Shown: positions 6,453 through 14,725 of the stretch, piece after piece | Layout: each line of letters starts with the position of its first letter | Numbering within the stretch: the first letter of the stretch is position 1 | From: Chloroflexota bacterium | GTDB taxonomy: Bacteria; Chloroflexota; Anaerolineae; 4572-78 | Direction of reading: 5' to 3' | Assembly: GCA_024278725.1 (NCBI GenBank) | Contig: JAJRSQ010000162.1 | Location: 1 to 24,539, forward strand | Length of the DNA stretch: 24,539 nt | Notes under the pieces: generated by a model | Databases searched by the model: none | Told to the model about the DNA's origin: nothing | Seen by the model: the letters and a program-made list of their open reading frames with translations, nothing else | Program-made: the position numbers and the translations under genes

Positions 6453-7823
6453 ATGCAAACGTTTCAAGCAATCATTATCGGTTCCGGGCAGGCGGGAAAC
6501 CCGCTGGTGCACAATTTGGCAGATGACGGCTGGACGGTGGCGCTCATCGAGCGCGACCATCTGGGCGGCAGTTGCGTCAATTACGGCTGTACCCCCACCA
6601 AAACGATGGTCGCCAGCGCGCAGATTGCCCACTACGCCCGCCGCGCCGCCGAATTCGGCGTGCATGTCGGCGAGGTGACGGTCAATCTGGCGGAAGTGGT
6701 GGCGCGGAAAAACAAAATGGTGGCGCAGTGGCGCAGCGGCTCGGAAAAGAATGCCGAGAAACGCCCCAATATCACCCTTTTTCGCGGCGAAGCGAGCTTC
6801 ACCGGCGCGCACACCGTCACGGTGAACGGCGAGGAACTCACCGCCGAACACATTTTCATCAATACCGGAACCAACCCGCTGGTGTTGCCGATTGACGGCA
6901 TCCACGATGTCCCCTATCTGACCAACCGCAACGTGATGGATTTGGAAGAAGCCCCGGTGCATCTGCTGGTCGTCGGCGGCAGTTACATCGGGCTGGAATT
7001 CGGGCAGATGTATCGTCGTTTCGGCAGTGAGGTTACGGTCATCGAATTTATGGATGAAATCATCCCCCGCGAAGACCCCGACGTGTCGCAGGCGTTGCGC
7101 AAAGCGTTGGCGGCGGAGGGCATCAACTTCCACCTTTCGGCGCAGGCGACCCACGTCCGGCGGGACGCGGACGGCACGCTCCGGCTGACGGTGCAACCGC
7201 GCAACGGCGGCGACCCCTTTGAAGTGACCGGCTCGCATATTTTGCTGGCGGCGGGACGCAAGCCGAACACCGCCGCGCTCAATTTGGAGGCGGCGGGCAT
7301 CGAAACGAATCGCGGCTTCATCCCCGTGGACGAATATTTGGAAACGAATGTGCCGGGCGTATATGCGCTGGGGGATGTGAACGGCGGTCCCGCATTCACC
7401 CATTTTGCGTATAACGATTTTCAGATTGTGTATCACAACTTGTTTCACGAGGAAAAAATTTCCACCGCCGGGCGCATCATGAAATATGCCCTCTTCACCG
7501 ACCCCGAATTGGGGCGCGTGGGGCTCACCGAGACGGCGGCGCGGGAAGCGGGCTACAACATCAAAGTGGGCAAAATCCCGATGCGCTGGGTGGCGCGGGC
7601 GATTGAGCGCGACGAAACTGCCGGGCTGATGAAGGTGGTCATCGACGCCGACACCGACCGGATTCTCGGCGCGGCAATTCTGGGCATCAACGGCGGCGAG
7701 CTGGTGCAAACGCTGATGATGTTGATGATGGCGGATGCGCCGTGGACGCTGTTGTACCGGTCGGTGTACATCCATCCCACGCTGGTGGAAGGTTTCTTCA
7801 CCCTAATGGACAGCGTGAAATAG
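6453..7823 (+). CDS. FAD-dependent pyridine nucleotide-disulfide oxidoreductase (MerA/Lpd-like)
   Basis: This 456-residue flavoprotein of the dihydrolipoamide dehydrogenase/mercuric reductase superfamily is expected in the cytoplasm as a homodimer. The FAD-binding GSGQAG is at the N-terminus. The redox disulfide is C41-C46 in GGSCVNYGCTPTKT. The NAD(P)H-binding segment reads VVGGSYIGLEFGQ. The second FAD motif is YALGDVNGGPAFTH. The C-terminal active-site pair H441/E446 is in HPTLVE. There is no MerA N-terminal metal-binding domain and no C-terminal vicinal Cys pair, so mercury reduction is unlikely and the substrate is open. The start has GGAGGGAG 5 bases upstream. It follows the OsmC-family gene, and OsmC/Ohr enzymes are known to take electrons from lipoyl systems, so a dedicated reductase role is a reasonable guess. 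Confidence 0.9.
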   Translation: MQTFQAIIIGSGQAGNPLVHNLADDGWTVALIERDHLGGSCVNYGCTPTKTMVASAQIAHYARRAAEFGVHVGEVTVNLAEVVARKNKMVAQWRSGSEKNAEKRPNITLFRGEASFTGAHTVTVNGEELTAEHIFINTGTNPLVLPIDGIHDVPYLTNRNVMDLEEAPVHLLVVGGSYIGLEFGQMYRRFGSEVTVIEFMDEIIPREDPDVSQALRKALAAEGINFHLSAQATHVRRDADGTLRLTVQPRNGGDPFEVTGSHILLAAGRKPNTAALNLEAAGIETNRGFIPVDEYLETNVPGVYALGDVNGGPAFTHFAYNDFQIVYHNLFHEEKISTAGRIMKYALFTDPELGRVGLTETAAREAGYNIKVGKIPMRWVARAIERDETAGLMKVVIDADTDRILGAAILGINGGELVQTLMMLMMADAPWTLLYRSVYIHPTLVEGFFTLMDSVK

Positions 7824-7916
7824 CGTGTGAGTTTTTCCATCCCCTGCCGACTAATTTCACTTTTCCCCAACCTTTGGTAAACTGATTTTATCCCGCCGGA
7901 AAAGAGGTTTATCGCC

Positions 7917-8978
7917 ATGCCGAGTTTCATCCCCACCGAACACCCCCATCGTCGCTACAACCCCCTGAACGATTCTTGGGTGCTGGTGTCGCCCCGGCGC
8001 ACCAAACGCCCGTGGCAGGGGCAGGTCGAAGCGACCCCGCCCGATTCCCGCCCGCCATACGACCCCCGGTGCTACCTGTGCCCCGGCAATCGTCGCGCGG
8101 GGAATGCACAAAATCCGCCCTATGGAAGTACCTTCGTGTTCACCAACGACTTCGCCGCTCTGCAGCCCGATGTGCCGACTGATTCGCCGCCCCCCGTGGC
8201 GGGCGATGTCACCGGCTTGCTGAAACTTCAGCCGGAAGGGGGGACGTGCCGCGTCATCTGTTTTTCCCCCCGGCATAATTTGACCCTGCCGGAAATGTCG
8301 GCGGGGGCATTGCGCCGGGTGGTGGATGTGTGGGCGGCGCAATATGCGGAACTCGGCGCGCGGGCGGGCATCAATTACGTGCAGATTTTCCAGAATCAGG
8401 GTGCGATGATGGGCGCATCGAATCCGCATCCGCACGGGCAAATTTGGGCAACTCGCACCATCCCCGATGAACCCGCCGCCGAAGACCGCACCCAGCGCGA
8501 ATATTTTGCCCGGCACGGGCGTTCGCTGCTGGGCGATTATCTGCGTTTGGAAGTAAATTCGGGGGAACGGCTGGTGGTGCAGAACGAGCATTTCGCCGCC
8601 GTTGTGCCCTTCTGGGCGGTGTGGCCCTTCGAAACGCTGGTCATCAGCCGCCGACACGTGCCCGCCATCGACCAATTTTCCTCTGCCGAGCGGGACGGGC
8701 TGGCAGACATCCTGAAACGGCTCACCACCCGCTACGACAACCTTTTCAACGTCTCTTTCCCCTATTCGATGGGTTTCCATCAACAACCCACCGACGGCGC
8801 GGCACACCCGCACTGGCATTTCCACGCCCATTTTTTCCCGCCGCTTCTCCGTTCCGCCACCGTGCGAAAGTTCATGGTCGGGTTCGAGATGCTCGGTATG
8901 CCCCAGCGCGACCTCACCGCCGAGCAAGCGGCGCAACGCCTCCGAGACGTCCCCGCCACACACTACAAATCGCAATAA
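7917..8978 (+). CDS. galT: Galactose-1-phosphate uridylyltransferase (UDPglucose-hexose-1-phosphate uridylyltransferase)
   Basis: GalT moves UMP between UDP-glucose and galactose-1-phosphate (Leloir pathway, cytoplasm). The 353-residue length is typical. Visible motifs are a metal-site CYLC with PGNRRAG, then CFSPRHNLTLPEM. The active-site NPHPHGQIW (169-177) has the uridylylated His at H173. HPHWHFHAHFFPP near the C-terminus completes the second HIT-like half. The start at 7917 has AGAGG upstream. The 93-base gap to the previous gene and the lack of other Leloir genes next to it suggest a separate transcript. The downstream epimerase at 12740 belongs to a different strand and operon. Confidence 0.95.
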   Translation: MPSFIPTEHPHRRYNPLNDSWVLVSPRRTKRPWQGQVEATPPDSRPPYDPRCYLCPGNRRAGNAQNPPYGSTFVFTNDFAALQPDVPTDSPPPVAGDVTGLLKLQPEGGTCRVICFSPRHNLTLPEMSAGALRRVVDVWAAQYAELGARAGINYVQIFQNQGAMMGASNPHPHGQIWATRTIPDEPAAEDRTQREYFARHGRSLLGDYLRLEVNSGERLVVQNEHFAAVVPFWAVWPFETLVISRRHVPAIDQFSSAERDGLADILKRLTTRYDNLFNVSFPYSMGFHQQPTDGAAHPHWHFHAHFFPPLLRSATVRKFMVGFEMLGMPQRDLTAEQAAQRLRDVPATHYKSQ

Positions 8979-8990
8979 TGCGGTGAAATC

Positions 8991-9035
8991 TTTACGCAAA
9001 GTTTATGGCGTTTCTCGAAATCCTGCCGATATAAT
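8991..9035 (+). promoter_or_regulatory. Putative activator-type promoter of the chemoreceptor gene
   Basis: TATAAT at 9030-9035 is a perfect -10 with no recognisable -35. Instead TTTACG (8991-8996) and TTTATG (9002-9007) lie 11 bp apart. The second starts 28 bp before the -10, almost the same geometry as at the cytochrome promoter at 22257-22344. Confidence 0.4.
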
Positions 9036-9115
9036 GATTGTGTGCGTTGAACGTACCCCCATTCATACTTTCAAACGGATTACCGGCAACTGACCCAATT
9101 TCGGAGGCGCGACCT

Positions 9116-11485
9116 ATGCGGAAAATTTTTCAAAACTTCAAGATACGACACAAACTTTTTGGCGGGTTTTTCGTTATTCTTTTCTTGGCGACGGTGATGG
9201 GATGGGTCGCATGGTCGGGCATGAGCACCACTTCCGAGCATCTGGATTATTATGTGGATGTGATTGGACAACTGGGGCGCCTGAATGAGCACAGTCAGGC
9301 TTCTTTGTTGCAGGCGCGACGTCGGGAAAAAGATTACATGCTTCGCTTCAAAGAAGTGGGTTTTGAAGAAGCGCGCACCAAATACGTATCGGTGGTGGTG
9401 GATGAAATTGCCCGCGTCAAGCAAAACCTCACCGAGATTGAAAAAATTGCCCCTCCGGATTTGGCGATTCAAAATGATGTGGATGCTATGTTGACGGCGG
9501 TGGATACCTACGAAACGGAATTCCTGAAAACGGTTGATTTGCTGGAAGAGAAGGGGCATCAGAATACGGGCGTGATTGGGCAGTTCCGCGATAAAGTGCA
9601 TGAAATCGAAGGGGTGGTGGTTCCCAAAGGTGTTGATACCCTGACGATTGACATGTTGATGATTCGGCGGCACGAAAAAGATTACCTGTTGCGCGGGGCG
9701 GAAAAATACGTCACCAAAATCCGTGATGCGGTGGCGCAATTAAAAGCCGATACCGAGACGGCGGCGTTGACGCAATCGGAAAAAGATGAAATCATCGCCC
9801 TGGCGGATGAATATCAAACCCTGTTTGACCGGGTGGTGGCACTGGATGGACAAATTGCCGCTCAAACCCAAGTTTTCCGCGACGCGGCACATCAGACCGA
9901 GGTATTGCTGCAAACTGTCGGGGAAACGGTGGTTGCCCGTGAACAGATGGAACGGACTGCCATTCAGGAACATACCGCGCGGACAAAAAACACCGTGGCG
10001 GTGGTGGTCGGGTTGACGCTGGCGCTGGGGGTGGCGCTGGCGTTCTGGCTCACCAAGCTGATTTCCGCGCCGGTGGTGATGGTGGCAAATGCCATCGAAA
10101 ATATTGCCACAGGCGATTTAGACCAGTATGTCGAGCTTGATTCCGGGGATGAGTTGGGGGACATGGTGCGGGCGTTCACCGCGATGGAGGATTATCTGCA
10201 TAACATTGCCGATGTGGCGCTCAATATTTCGCAGGGGCAACTGGGCGTGGATGTCACCCCCCGCTCGGAAAAGGATATATTGGGGAAATCGTTCCGGCAG
10301 ATGGCGGATAATTTGCGGGTGCTGGTGGGGAACGTCAAAAAGAATGTGGAGGATTTGCACGAAGTTTCCCATCAGTTGATTGTTTCAAGTCAACAGGCGG
10401 AACAAGCAGCCACGAAAGCATCTTCCGTGATTATGACCGTCGCCGAAAATTCATCGAATCAGCACAGAAAAGTGGACGAAGGGAACAAAATCATCCGGCA
10501 GGTGTCGCAAGCCATTGAAGAAGTGGCGCGGGGGGCGCAGGAACAGTCGGAGGATTTGGAGCAGACGGTGCAACTCGCCGACCGGATTTCGGTGGCGATT
10601 GACCAAGTTGCTGCAACCGTGAAAGAGGGCGTGCAGCTCGCCGCCGAAACGGCAATAGTGGCGCATGACGGCACGGAAATCATTGAAACGACCATCACCG
10701 GCATGCAATCCGTCAAAGAGCAGGTGGAAGTGTCGGCGTTGCGGGTGCGGGAGATGGGCGAGCGTTCCGGCAAAATTGGCGGCATTGTGGAGACCATCGA
10801 AGATATTGCCGCCCAAACGAATCTGCTGGCGCTCAACGCCGCCATTGAAGCCGCCCGCGCCGGGGAGCATGGCAAAGGCTTCGCCGTGGTGGCGGATGAA
10901 GTGCGCAAACTCGCCGAAAAATCGGCGGAAGCGGCGGGGGAAATCGGCGCGCTGATTAAGAGCATCCAGCAAGCGGTGACGGAAGCGGTGTCCGCGATGG
11001 AAAAAGGGCGGCATGAAGCTGAATTGGGGGTGGAAAGCGCGGCGAAATCGCAAATCGCCATTCAGGATATTCTGAAGAATGTGGAAGCGGTGCGGGTGCA
11101 GGTGGAGCAAATCGCCGAGGCTTCCGAGCAGATTAATGCCGCCTCAACGGAAATGACGGAATCGATGACCGGTGTTTCGGCGGTGGTGGAAGAGAATACA
11201 GCCGCCGCGGAAGAGATGAGCGCCGGGGCATCGGAGGTGCTGGAAGTGACGGACGCCATCGCCCGCTTGAGCGAAGCCAGCGAGCAATCGGTGCAGAAAG
11301 TCGCCCTTGCCGCCAACGAAATTGTGGACGATATGGATCAGGTGACGCAAATGGTGGAAGTGTTGACGACGGTCACCAACGAATTATCGCAGGGGATATC
11401 GAGGTTTTCTCTGGACGATGGGAACGGTGATGATTGGGGGGCGGACGTTTCTGAAGAAGAAATGGAATCGGAATACGCAGGATAG
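9116..11485 (+). CDS. Methyl-accepting chemotaxis protein with HBM-like sensor domain
   Basis: This 789-residue chemoreceptor is anchored in the inner membrane. TM1 is at about 14-34. A long, all-helical extracytoplasmic domain (35-290) contains two matching motifs, RRREKDYMLR (about 67) and RRHEKDYLLR (about 184). This is the hallmark of helical bimodular (HBM) sensors, which typically bind small organic acids. TM2 is at about 293-312, followed by two HAMP-like segments (to about 415). The conserved signalling hairpin, AAQTNLLALNAAIEAARAGE..GFAVVADEVRKLAEKS, is at about 562-605. The acidic C-terminus lacks a CheR-docking pentapeptide. The start at 9116 is chosen over an upstream in-frame start (9038) because GGAGG lies 7 bases before it and TM1 then begins normally. 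The gene after it starts 12 bases downstream. Confidence 0.92.
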   Translation: MRKIFQNFKIRHKLFGGFFVILFLATVMGWVAWSGMSTTSEHLDYYVDVIGQLGRLNEHSQASLLQARRREKDYMLRFKEVGFEEARTKYVSVVVDEIARVKQNLTEIEKIAPPDLAIQNDVDAMLTAVDTYETEFLKTVDLLEEKGHQNTGVIGQFRDKVHEIEGVVVPKGVDTLTIDMLMIRRHEKDYLLRGAEKYVTKIRDAVAQLKADTETAALTQSEKDEIIALADEYQTLFDRVVALDGQIAAQTQVFRDAAHQTEVLLQTVGETVVAREQMERTAIQEHTARTKNTVAVVVGLTLALGVALAFWLTKLISAPVVMVANAIENIATGDLDQYVELDSGDELGDMVRAFTAMEDYLHNIADVALNISQGQLGVDVTPRSEKDILGKSFRQMADNLRVLVGNVKKNVEDLHEVSHQLIVSSQQAEQAATKASSVIMTVAENSSNQHRKVDEGNKIIRQVSQAIEEVARGAQEQSEDLEQTVQLADRISVAIDQVAATVKEGVQLAAETAIVAHDGTEIIETTITGMQSVKEQVEVSALRVREMGERSGKIGGIVETIEDIAAQTNLLALNAAIEAARAGEHGKGFAVVADEVRKLAEKSAEAAGEIGALIKSIQQAVTEAVSAMEKGRHEAELGVESAAKSQIAIQDILKNVEAVRVQVEQIAEASEQINAASTEMTESMTGVSAVVEENTAAAEEMSAGASEVLEVTDAIARLSEASEQSVQKVALAANEIVDDMDQVTQMVEVLTTVTNELSQGISRFSLDDGNGDDWGADVSEEEMESEYAG

Positions 11486-11497
11486 CAGGGAGACAAT

Positions 11498-12079
11498 ATG
11501 CATTCTCGATTATTAATCGCCGTCGGGCTGGTAGTTGCCCTGTTCATCGGGCTGTCTGCCATCACCACCGCCGGTGAGGGTGGGGTGGCGCAGTGGGCAG
11601 TCGCAGCGACGCCCACGCCGCAACCGACCGCCATCACCGTGGATGAAACCACCGGCGGCGTGCTGCAATCAACGGATGCGGCGCAAAGCGTGCTGGTCAA
11701 TGTGCCGGTCAGTGCCGTGACCACCACCACAACCATTTCATACACCTACCAAACTGATTTGCCCACCGCGCCGTTGGCGCACGTCCGGCGTTTCTTCACC
11801 CTGCGCGCGTCGCAGAACGGGCGGGAAATCGGCATTTTCCACAGCCCGATTTTGCTCAGACCGATGGAAATCACGGTGACGTTTGACGCACCCAACCCGC
11901 TGATTGATTCCACCATCGCCCTTTACTGGTTGCAGGGGAATCGCTGGTTGACGCATGGCGTCACCGTTACCCGCCGCTCACCCTATTCCCTCACCGTGGA
12001 AACACGACAGGTGGCGCTTTTCGCCGTGCTGGGCGAAACGAATTGGGTATATCTGCCCCTGCTCATTTCCGGCAAATGA
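11498..12079 (+). CDS. Secreted protein with Chloroflexota-style YLPLL C-terminus
   Basis: This 193-residue protein is not assigned to a family. Residues 1-27 form a signal peptide or anchor (LLIAVGLVVALFIGLSAITTAG). They are followed by a Thr/Pro linker (ATPTPQPT) and a beta-rich domain (about 50-180). The last residues, WVYLPLLISGK, match the short hydrophobic YLPLV/YLPLL ending that I know from many exported Chloroflexota proteins; its function is unknown. GGGAG lies 6 bases before the ATG. The gene starts 12 bases after the chemoreceptor stop, so both are likely on one mRNA. It could be a periplasmic or cell-surface partner of the receptor, but this is inference from position. Confidence 0.8.
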   Translation: MHSRLLIAVGLVVALFIGLSAITTAGEGGVAQWAVAATPTPQPTAITVDETTGGVLQSTDAAQSVLVNVPVSAVTTTTTISYTYQTDLPTAPLAHVRRFFTLRASQNGREIGIFHSPILLRPMEITVTFDAPNPLIDSTIALYWLQGNRWLTHGVTVTRRSPYSLTVETRQVALFAVLGETNWVYLPLLISGK

Positions 12080-12084
12080 ACGGA

Positions 12085-12699
12085 TTACAGGGACAATATC
12101 ACCAAAATTCGCAGACCCAATAAAATGACCACCACATTGCCGATGATGATGGCAAAAACCTGAAAATGGGGCGAGAGGCGCTGCCGTCCGATGCTCCCCA
12201 GCCATGCCAGCAGGGTTTGCCACGAGAGGGAGGCGACGCCAACGCCGGCAATGAAGGCGACCCGGTTCGTGAGGGTTAGCGCGGTCGGACTGCTGCCGAG
12301 GATGAGGGCGGCAAAATAGACAATCGTCAGCGGGTTGACGATGGTGATGCCGAGGAACTGCCCGAACATCCGTGTAGCCCCGCAAATTTCAGCGGTCTGA
12401 CGGTTTTTGTTCGCGCGTTTCAGCCCCTTCCACAGCCCCCAGATGCCCATTCCGAGCAGCAGTAACCCGCTGATGATACGCAACCAGAGCGCAATGGGTG
12501 TCAATAGCGATACCAGCGCGGTGCCGGTGACCACGGCGATGATGGCGTAAATAATATCGGCGGTGGCAGCCCCTGCGCCCGCCGAAAAGCCAATCTTAAA
12601 ACCGCAACGCATCCCCATATTGACGATGAGTATCGCCACCGCCCCGACAGGCATGGCAATGCCATAACCGGCAATGAGTCCTTCAATAAATAGCGACAA
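12085..12699 (-). CDS. LysE/RhtB-family exporter
   Basis: This 204-residue inner-membrane protein has about six hydrophobic segments, the size and pattern of LysE-type amino acid exporters. The N-terminal stretch GYGIAMPVGAVAILIVNMG carries the family's P-G signature region. A second conserved-looking stretch is FLGITIVNPLTIVYFAALI. The exported substrate cannot be told from sequence. The start is TTG at 12699, with GAAGGA 7 bases upstream; the nearby ATG at 12718 is out of frame. It ends 5 bases from the convergent secreted-protein gene. It begins 40 bases after the epimerase stop on the same strand, so the two may share a transcript. Confidence 0.88.
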   Translation of the reverse strand: MSLFIEGLIAGYGIAMPVGAVAILIVNMGMRCGFKIGFSAGAGAATADIIYAIIAVVTGTALVSLLTPIALWLRIISGLLLLGMGIWGLWKGLKRANKNRQTAEICGATRMFGQFLGITIVNPLTIVYFAALILGSSPTALTLTNRVAFIAGVGVASLSWQTLLAWLGSIGRQRLSPHFQVFAIIIGNVVVILLGLRILVILSL

Positions 12700-12739
12700 T
12701 GGTTGTTCCTTCTGTCATTTAAACGTTGTTACAGATAAC

Positions 12740-13699
12740 TCATTTCCCGCGCACAACGTTCTGCTGATACCATTCCCAAAATTGCGCCAGCCCGTCCGGC
12801 ACGGATGTTTGCGGATTGTACCCCAGCAGGCGGCGGGCTTTGTCCACATTGGCGAAGGTCACTTTCGGCTCGCTGGCGGGGGCGGGCACGGCGTTGATGA
12901 TAGCTTTTTCGCCGGTGATTTCCTCCAGAATTTCGATGAAATCGGTCATCCAGACCGGCTCGCCGCGCCCCAGGTTGATGGTTTCATAGCCCAGCGGGCG
13001 GTCAATCGCGGCGATGACCCCACTGATGATGTCGTCAATGAACGTCCAATCGCGGCGCATTTTCCCGTTGTCAAACAAGGTGATGGTTTCCCGCTTCACC
13101 AGCTTTTCGGTGACGATGTAGGGCATCATATCCGGGCGACCCTTCGGTCCGTACACGTTGAAGAAGCGCAACGCGGTGAAATTTAGCCCGTGCATATTGT
13201 GAAAGGCGTGCCCCATCACTTCCATCGCTTTTTTGGTGGCGGGGTAGGGCGCGAGGGGTAAATCGGTGGATTGTGTCTCCACAAAGGGGATTTTATCGGT
13301 TTGCCCGTACACCGATGAGGTGGATGCGAAGACGAAATTCCCCACGCCGACCTGCTGCGCCGCGTCTAGCACATTCACCGAGCCGGTGATGTTGACGGCG
13401 GTGTAAAGGTGTGGGTGGGTGATGGAATAGCGCACGCTCCCCATCGCGCCGAGATGCGCGACGGCATCGGGTTTGTGGCGTTGCAAAATGTCGGCGATGG
13501 CGTCCCGGTCTCGGAAGTCGGTGGTGTAGAGGGTGTAGCCGGGGTGGTTTTCAAAGGGCGCGACATTCGCCCATTTGCGCGCCGGGCTGTAATAATCGTT
13601 GAAGTTGTCAATGGCGATGACCGTATCGCCGCGTTTGAGCAGGGCTTCGGTGAGACTGCTGCCGATGAATCCCGCTCCGCCGGTAACGAGGATTTTCAT
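12740..13699 (-). CDS. NAD-dependent sugar-nucleotide epimerase (UDP-glucuronate/UDP-glucose 4-epimerase type)
   Basis: This 319-residue extended short-chain dehydrogenase has the NAD-binding GGAGFIGSS at residues 7-15. The catalytic set is Ser128/Ser129 (TSSVYG), Y152 and K156 (YPATK). The stretches VRYSITHP and LRFFNVYGPKGRPDMMP are typical of UDP-glucuronate 4-epimerases, the most likely specific role. UDP-glucose or GDP-sugar substrates are not excluded. It would feed surface polysaccharide synthesis. A likely ribosome site, AAGGA, lies within the heptamer repeat directly upstream. Neighbours on the strand are a methyltransferase upstream and LysE downstream. Confidence 0.92.
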   Translation of the reverse strand: MKILVTGGAGFIGSSLTEALLKRGDTVIAIDNFNDYYSPARKWANVAPFENHPGYTLYTTDFRDRDAIADILQRHKPDAVAHLGAMGSVRYSITHPHLYTAVNITGSVNVLDAAQQVGVGNFVFASTSSVYGQTDKIPFVETQSTDLPLAPYPATKKAMEVMGHAFHNMHGLNFTALRFFNVYGPKGRPDMMPYIVTEKLVKRETITLFDNGKMRRDWTFIDDIISGVIAAIDRPLGYETINLGRGEPVWMTDFIEILEEITGEKAIINAVPAPASEPKVTFANVDKARRLLGYNPQTSVPDGLAQFWEWYQQNVVRGK

Positions 13700-13704
13700 T
13701 TTTG

Positions 13705-13739
13705 AGTCCTTGGTTTTTAGTGGTCAGTTATCGGTTTTT
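13705..13739 (-). repeat. Degenerate heptamer repeat, copy 2 (in the epimerase leader)
   Basis: Five 7-base units run without phase change. Read on the minus strand they include GATAACT, GACCACT and AAAAACC. The last unit contains the AAGGA that probably serves as the epimerase ribosome binding site. Confidence 0.6.
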
Positions 13740-13807
13740 TTGCGGGTAACGCAATTTTTTTATTCAGGGAGTTCCTTCAAAAAGGGAAGAAATCATTTCC
13801 AAGTGTC

Positions 13808-13835
13808 AACTCTGAAAACTGAAAACTGATAACTA
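13808..13835 (+). repeat. Degenerate heptamer repeat, copy 3
   Basis: Four 7-base units (core AAAACTG twice, flanked by degenerate units) end on the stop codon of the methyltransferase. Copies 2 and 3 are in opposite orientation at the two ends of one 133-base intergenic gap. Confidence 0.6.
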
Positions 13836-14660
13836 TTTCACCACCCCCACCACATACCGATGATGCGCCCAGATGGTTTTGATTTGCCACGGGATGGGGG
13901 CGTGGTCGAGCCAGGCGTATTTCATGACCCGCTCATATAAATCGGGTTGTTTGCCCAAATAATAGTCCATGGTGCTCCACGTCCAGCCTTCGCCCGTGAA
14001 TTGCGATTCCAGCTTTTTGCTTTTGATGCCCAGCCGTTTCAGCACGTCGGCGGCGGGCATAACGGTGTCGGGCCACGGTGGCACGTCGAGTACCCCTTCA
14101 TCCACAAAGCGCACGCCGGTTTCCGCCAGCGTCCGTTTGATGCGCCGCATGTTCACCCACCGCTCATCCACCGTATCGAAAAAGTCGCGGTCGATGACGT
14201 ATTTTCGGAGCTGGTAGCCCACCTGAATATTGTTCGGCATTGCCACAAAAACCAGATTTTTCGAGACGCGCACCAATTCTTTCAGCAACGCTTCCGCGTC
14301 GGGCAGATACCACAGCCCCGCCCATTCCCACACCATATCGAAGGAGTTGTCTTCAAAGGGCAAATGCGCCCAATCGGTGTGATGCAGAAAGGTGGCGGGG
14401 GTTTCCAGCTCGCCCCAAATGCGCTTTACGCCATCCAGCCGAAAGGCATCATCGTCCACCAGCGTCACTTGCTTGCCCATCTTCGCCAGCCAATACGAGT
14501 TGATGCCGCTCACGCCCGCCATGCCGAACAGCGGCGCTTCCAGCACGGTTTCAAAAGGATATTTCTGCGCCAGTTCTTCCAAAAAATCATTCAGGACAAA
14601 ACGCTCATACACCACGCCCAGCCCTTCATTGTAATCGGTCAGATATTTTTTCCAGGTCAT
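13833..14660 (-). CDS. Class I SAM-dependent methyltransferase-like protein
   Basis: This 275-residue protein has a methyltransferase order of motifs. A modified motif I (VLEAPLFGMAGVSG, about 39-52) is followed by an acidic strand end (VTLVDDDA, 65-72), LPFEDNSFDMVWEWAGLWYLPD (about 100-121) and a helix LLKELVRVSKNLVFVAMPN. The glycine loop is degenerate compared with the usual D-x-G-x-G-x-G, so SAM binding should be regarded as likely, not certain. About 110 extra residues at the C-terminus, rich in aromatic residues (WSTMDYY, WLDHAPIPW), may form the acceptor site. The substrate is unknown. The neighbouring epimerase suggests glycan or cell-surface work. GGTGA lies 5 bases before the start. 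Confidence 0.78.
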   Translation of the reverse strand: MTWKKYLTDYNEGLGVVYERFVLNDFLEELAQKYPFETVLEAPLFGMAGVSGINSYWLAKMGKQVTLVDDDAFRLDGVKRIWGELETPATFLHHTDWAHLPFEDNSFDMVWEWAGLWYLPDAEALLKELVRVSKNLVFVAMPNNIQVGYQLRKYVIDRDFFDTVDERWVNMRRIKRTLAETGVRFVDEGVLDVPPWPDTVMPAADVLKRLGIKSKKLESQFTGEGWTWSTMDYYLGKQPDLYERVMKYAWLDHAPIPWQIKTIWAHHRYVVGVVK

Positions 14661-14691
14661 TGTTCACCAAATGTTAGAATTATTTTCCCGC

Positions 14692-14720
14692 AGTGTAGCA
14701 TCGGGGGAAGGAATGGGCAA
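14692..14720 (-). promoter_or_regulatory. Putative promoter of the methyltransferase gene
   Basis: On the minus strand TTGCCC (14720-14715) and TACACT (14697-14692) are 17 bp apart, 31 bases before the ATG. Confidence 0.45.
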
Positions 14721-14725
14721 AGCGG

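Noticed and set aside
6435..7775. Long minus-strand open frame (446 codons) opposite the flavoprotein gene
   Set aside because: It is antisense to a clear oxidoreductase, has His/Arg/Gln-rich composition typical of a shadow frame, and shows no motif.
6453..7823. Mercuric reductase (merA) assignment
   Set aside because: There is no N-terminal metal-binding domain, no C-terminal vicinal Cys pair and no merR/merT/merP neighbours; only the superfamily core is present.
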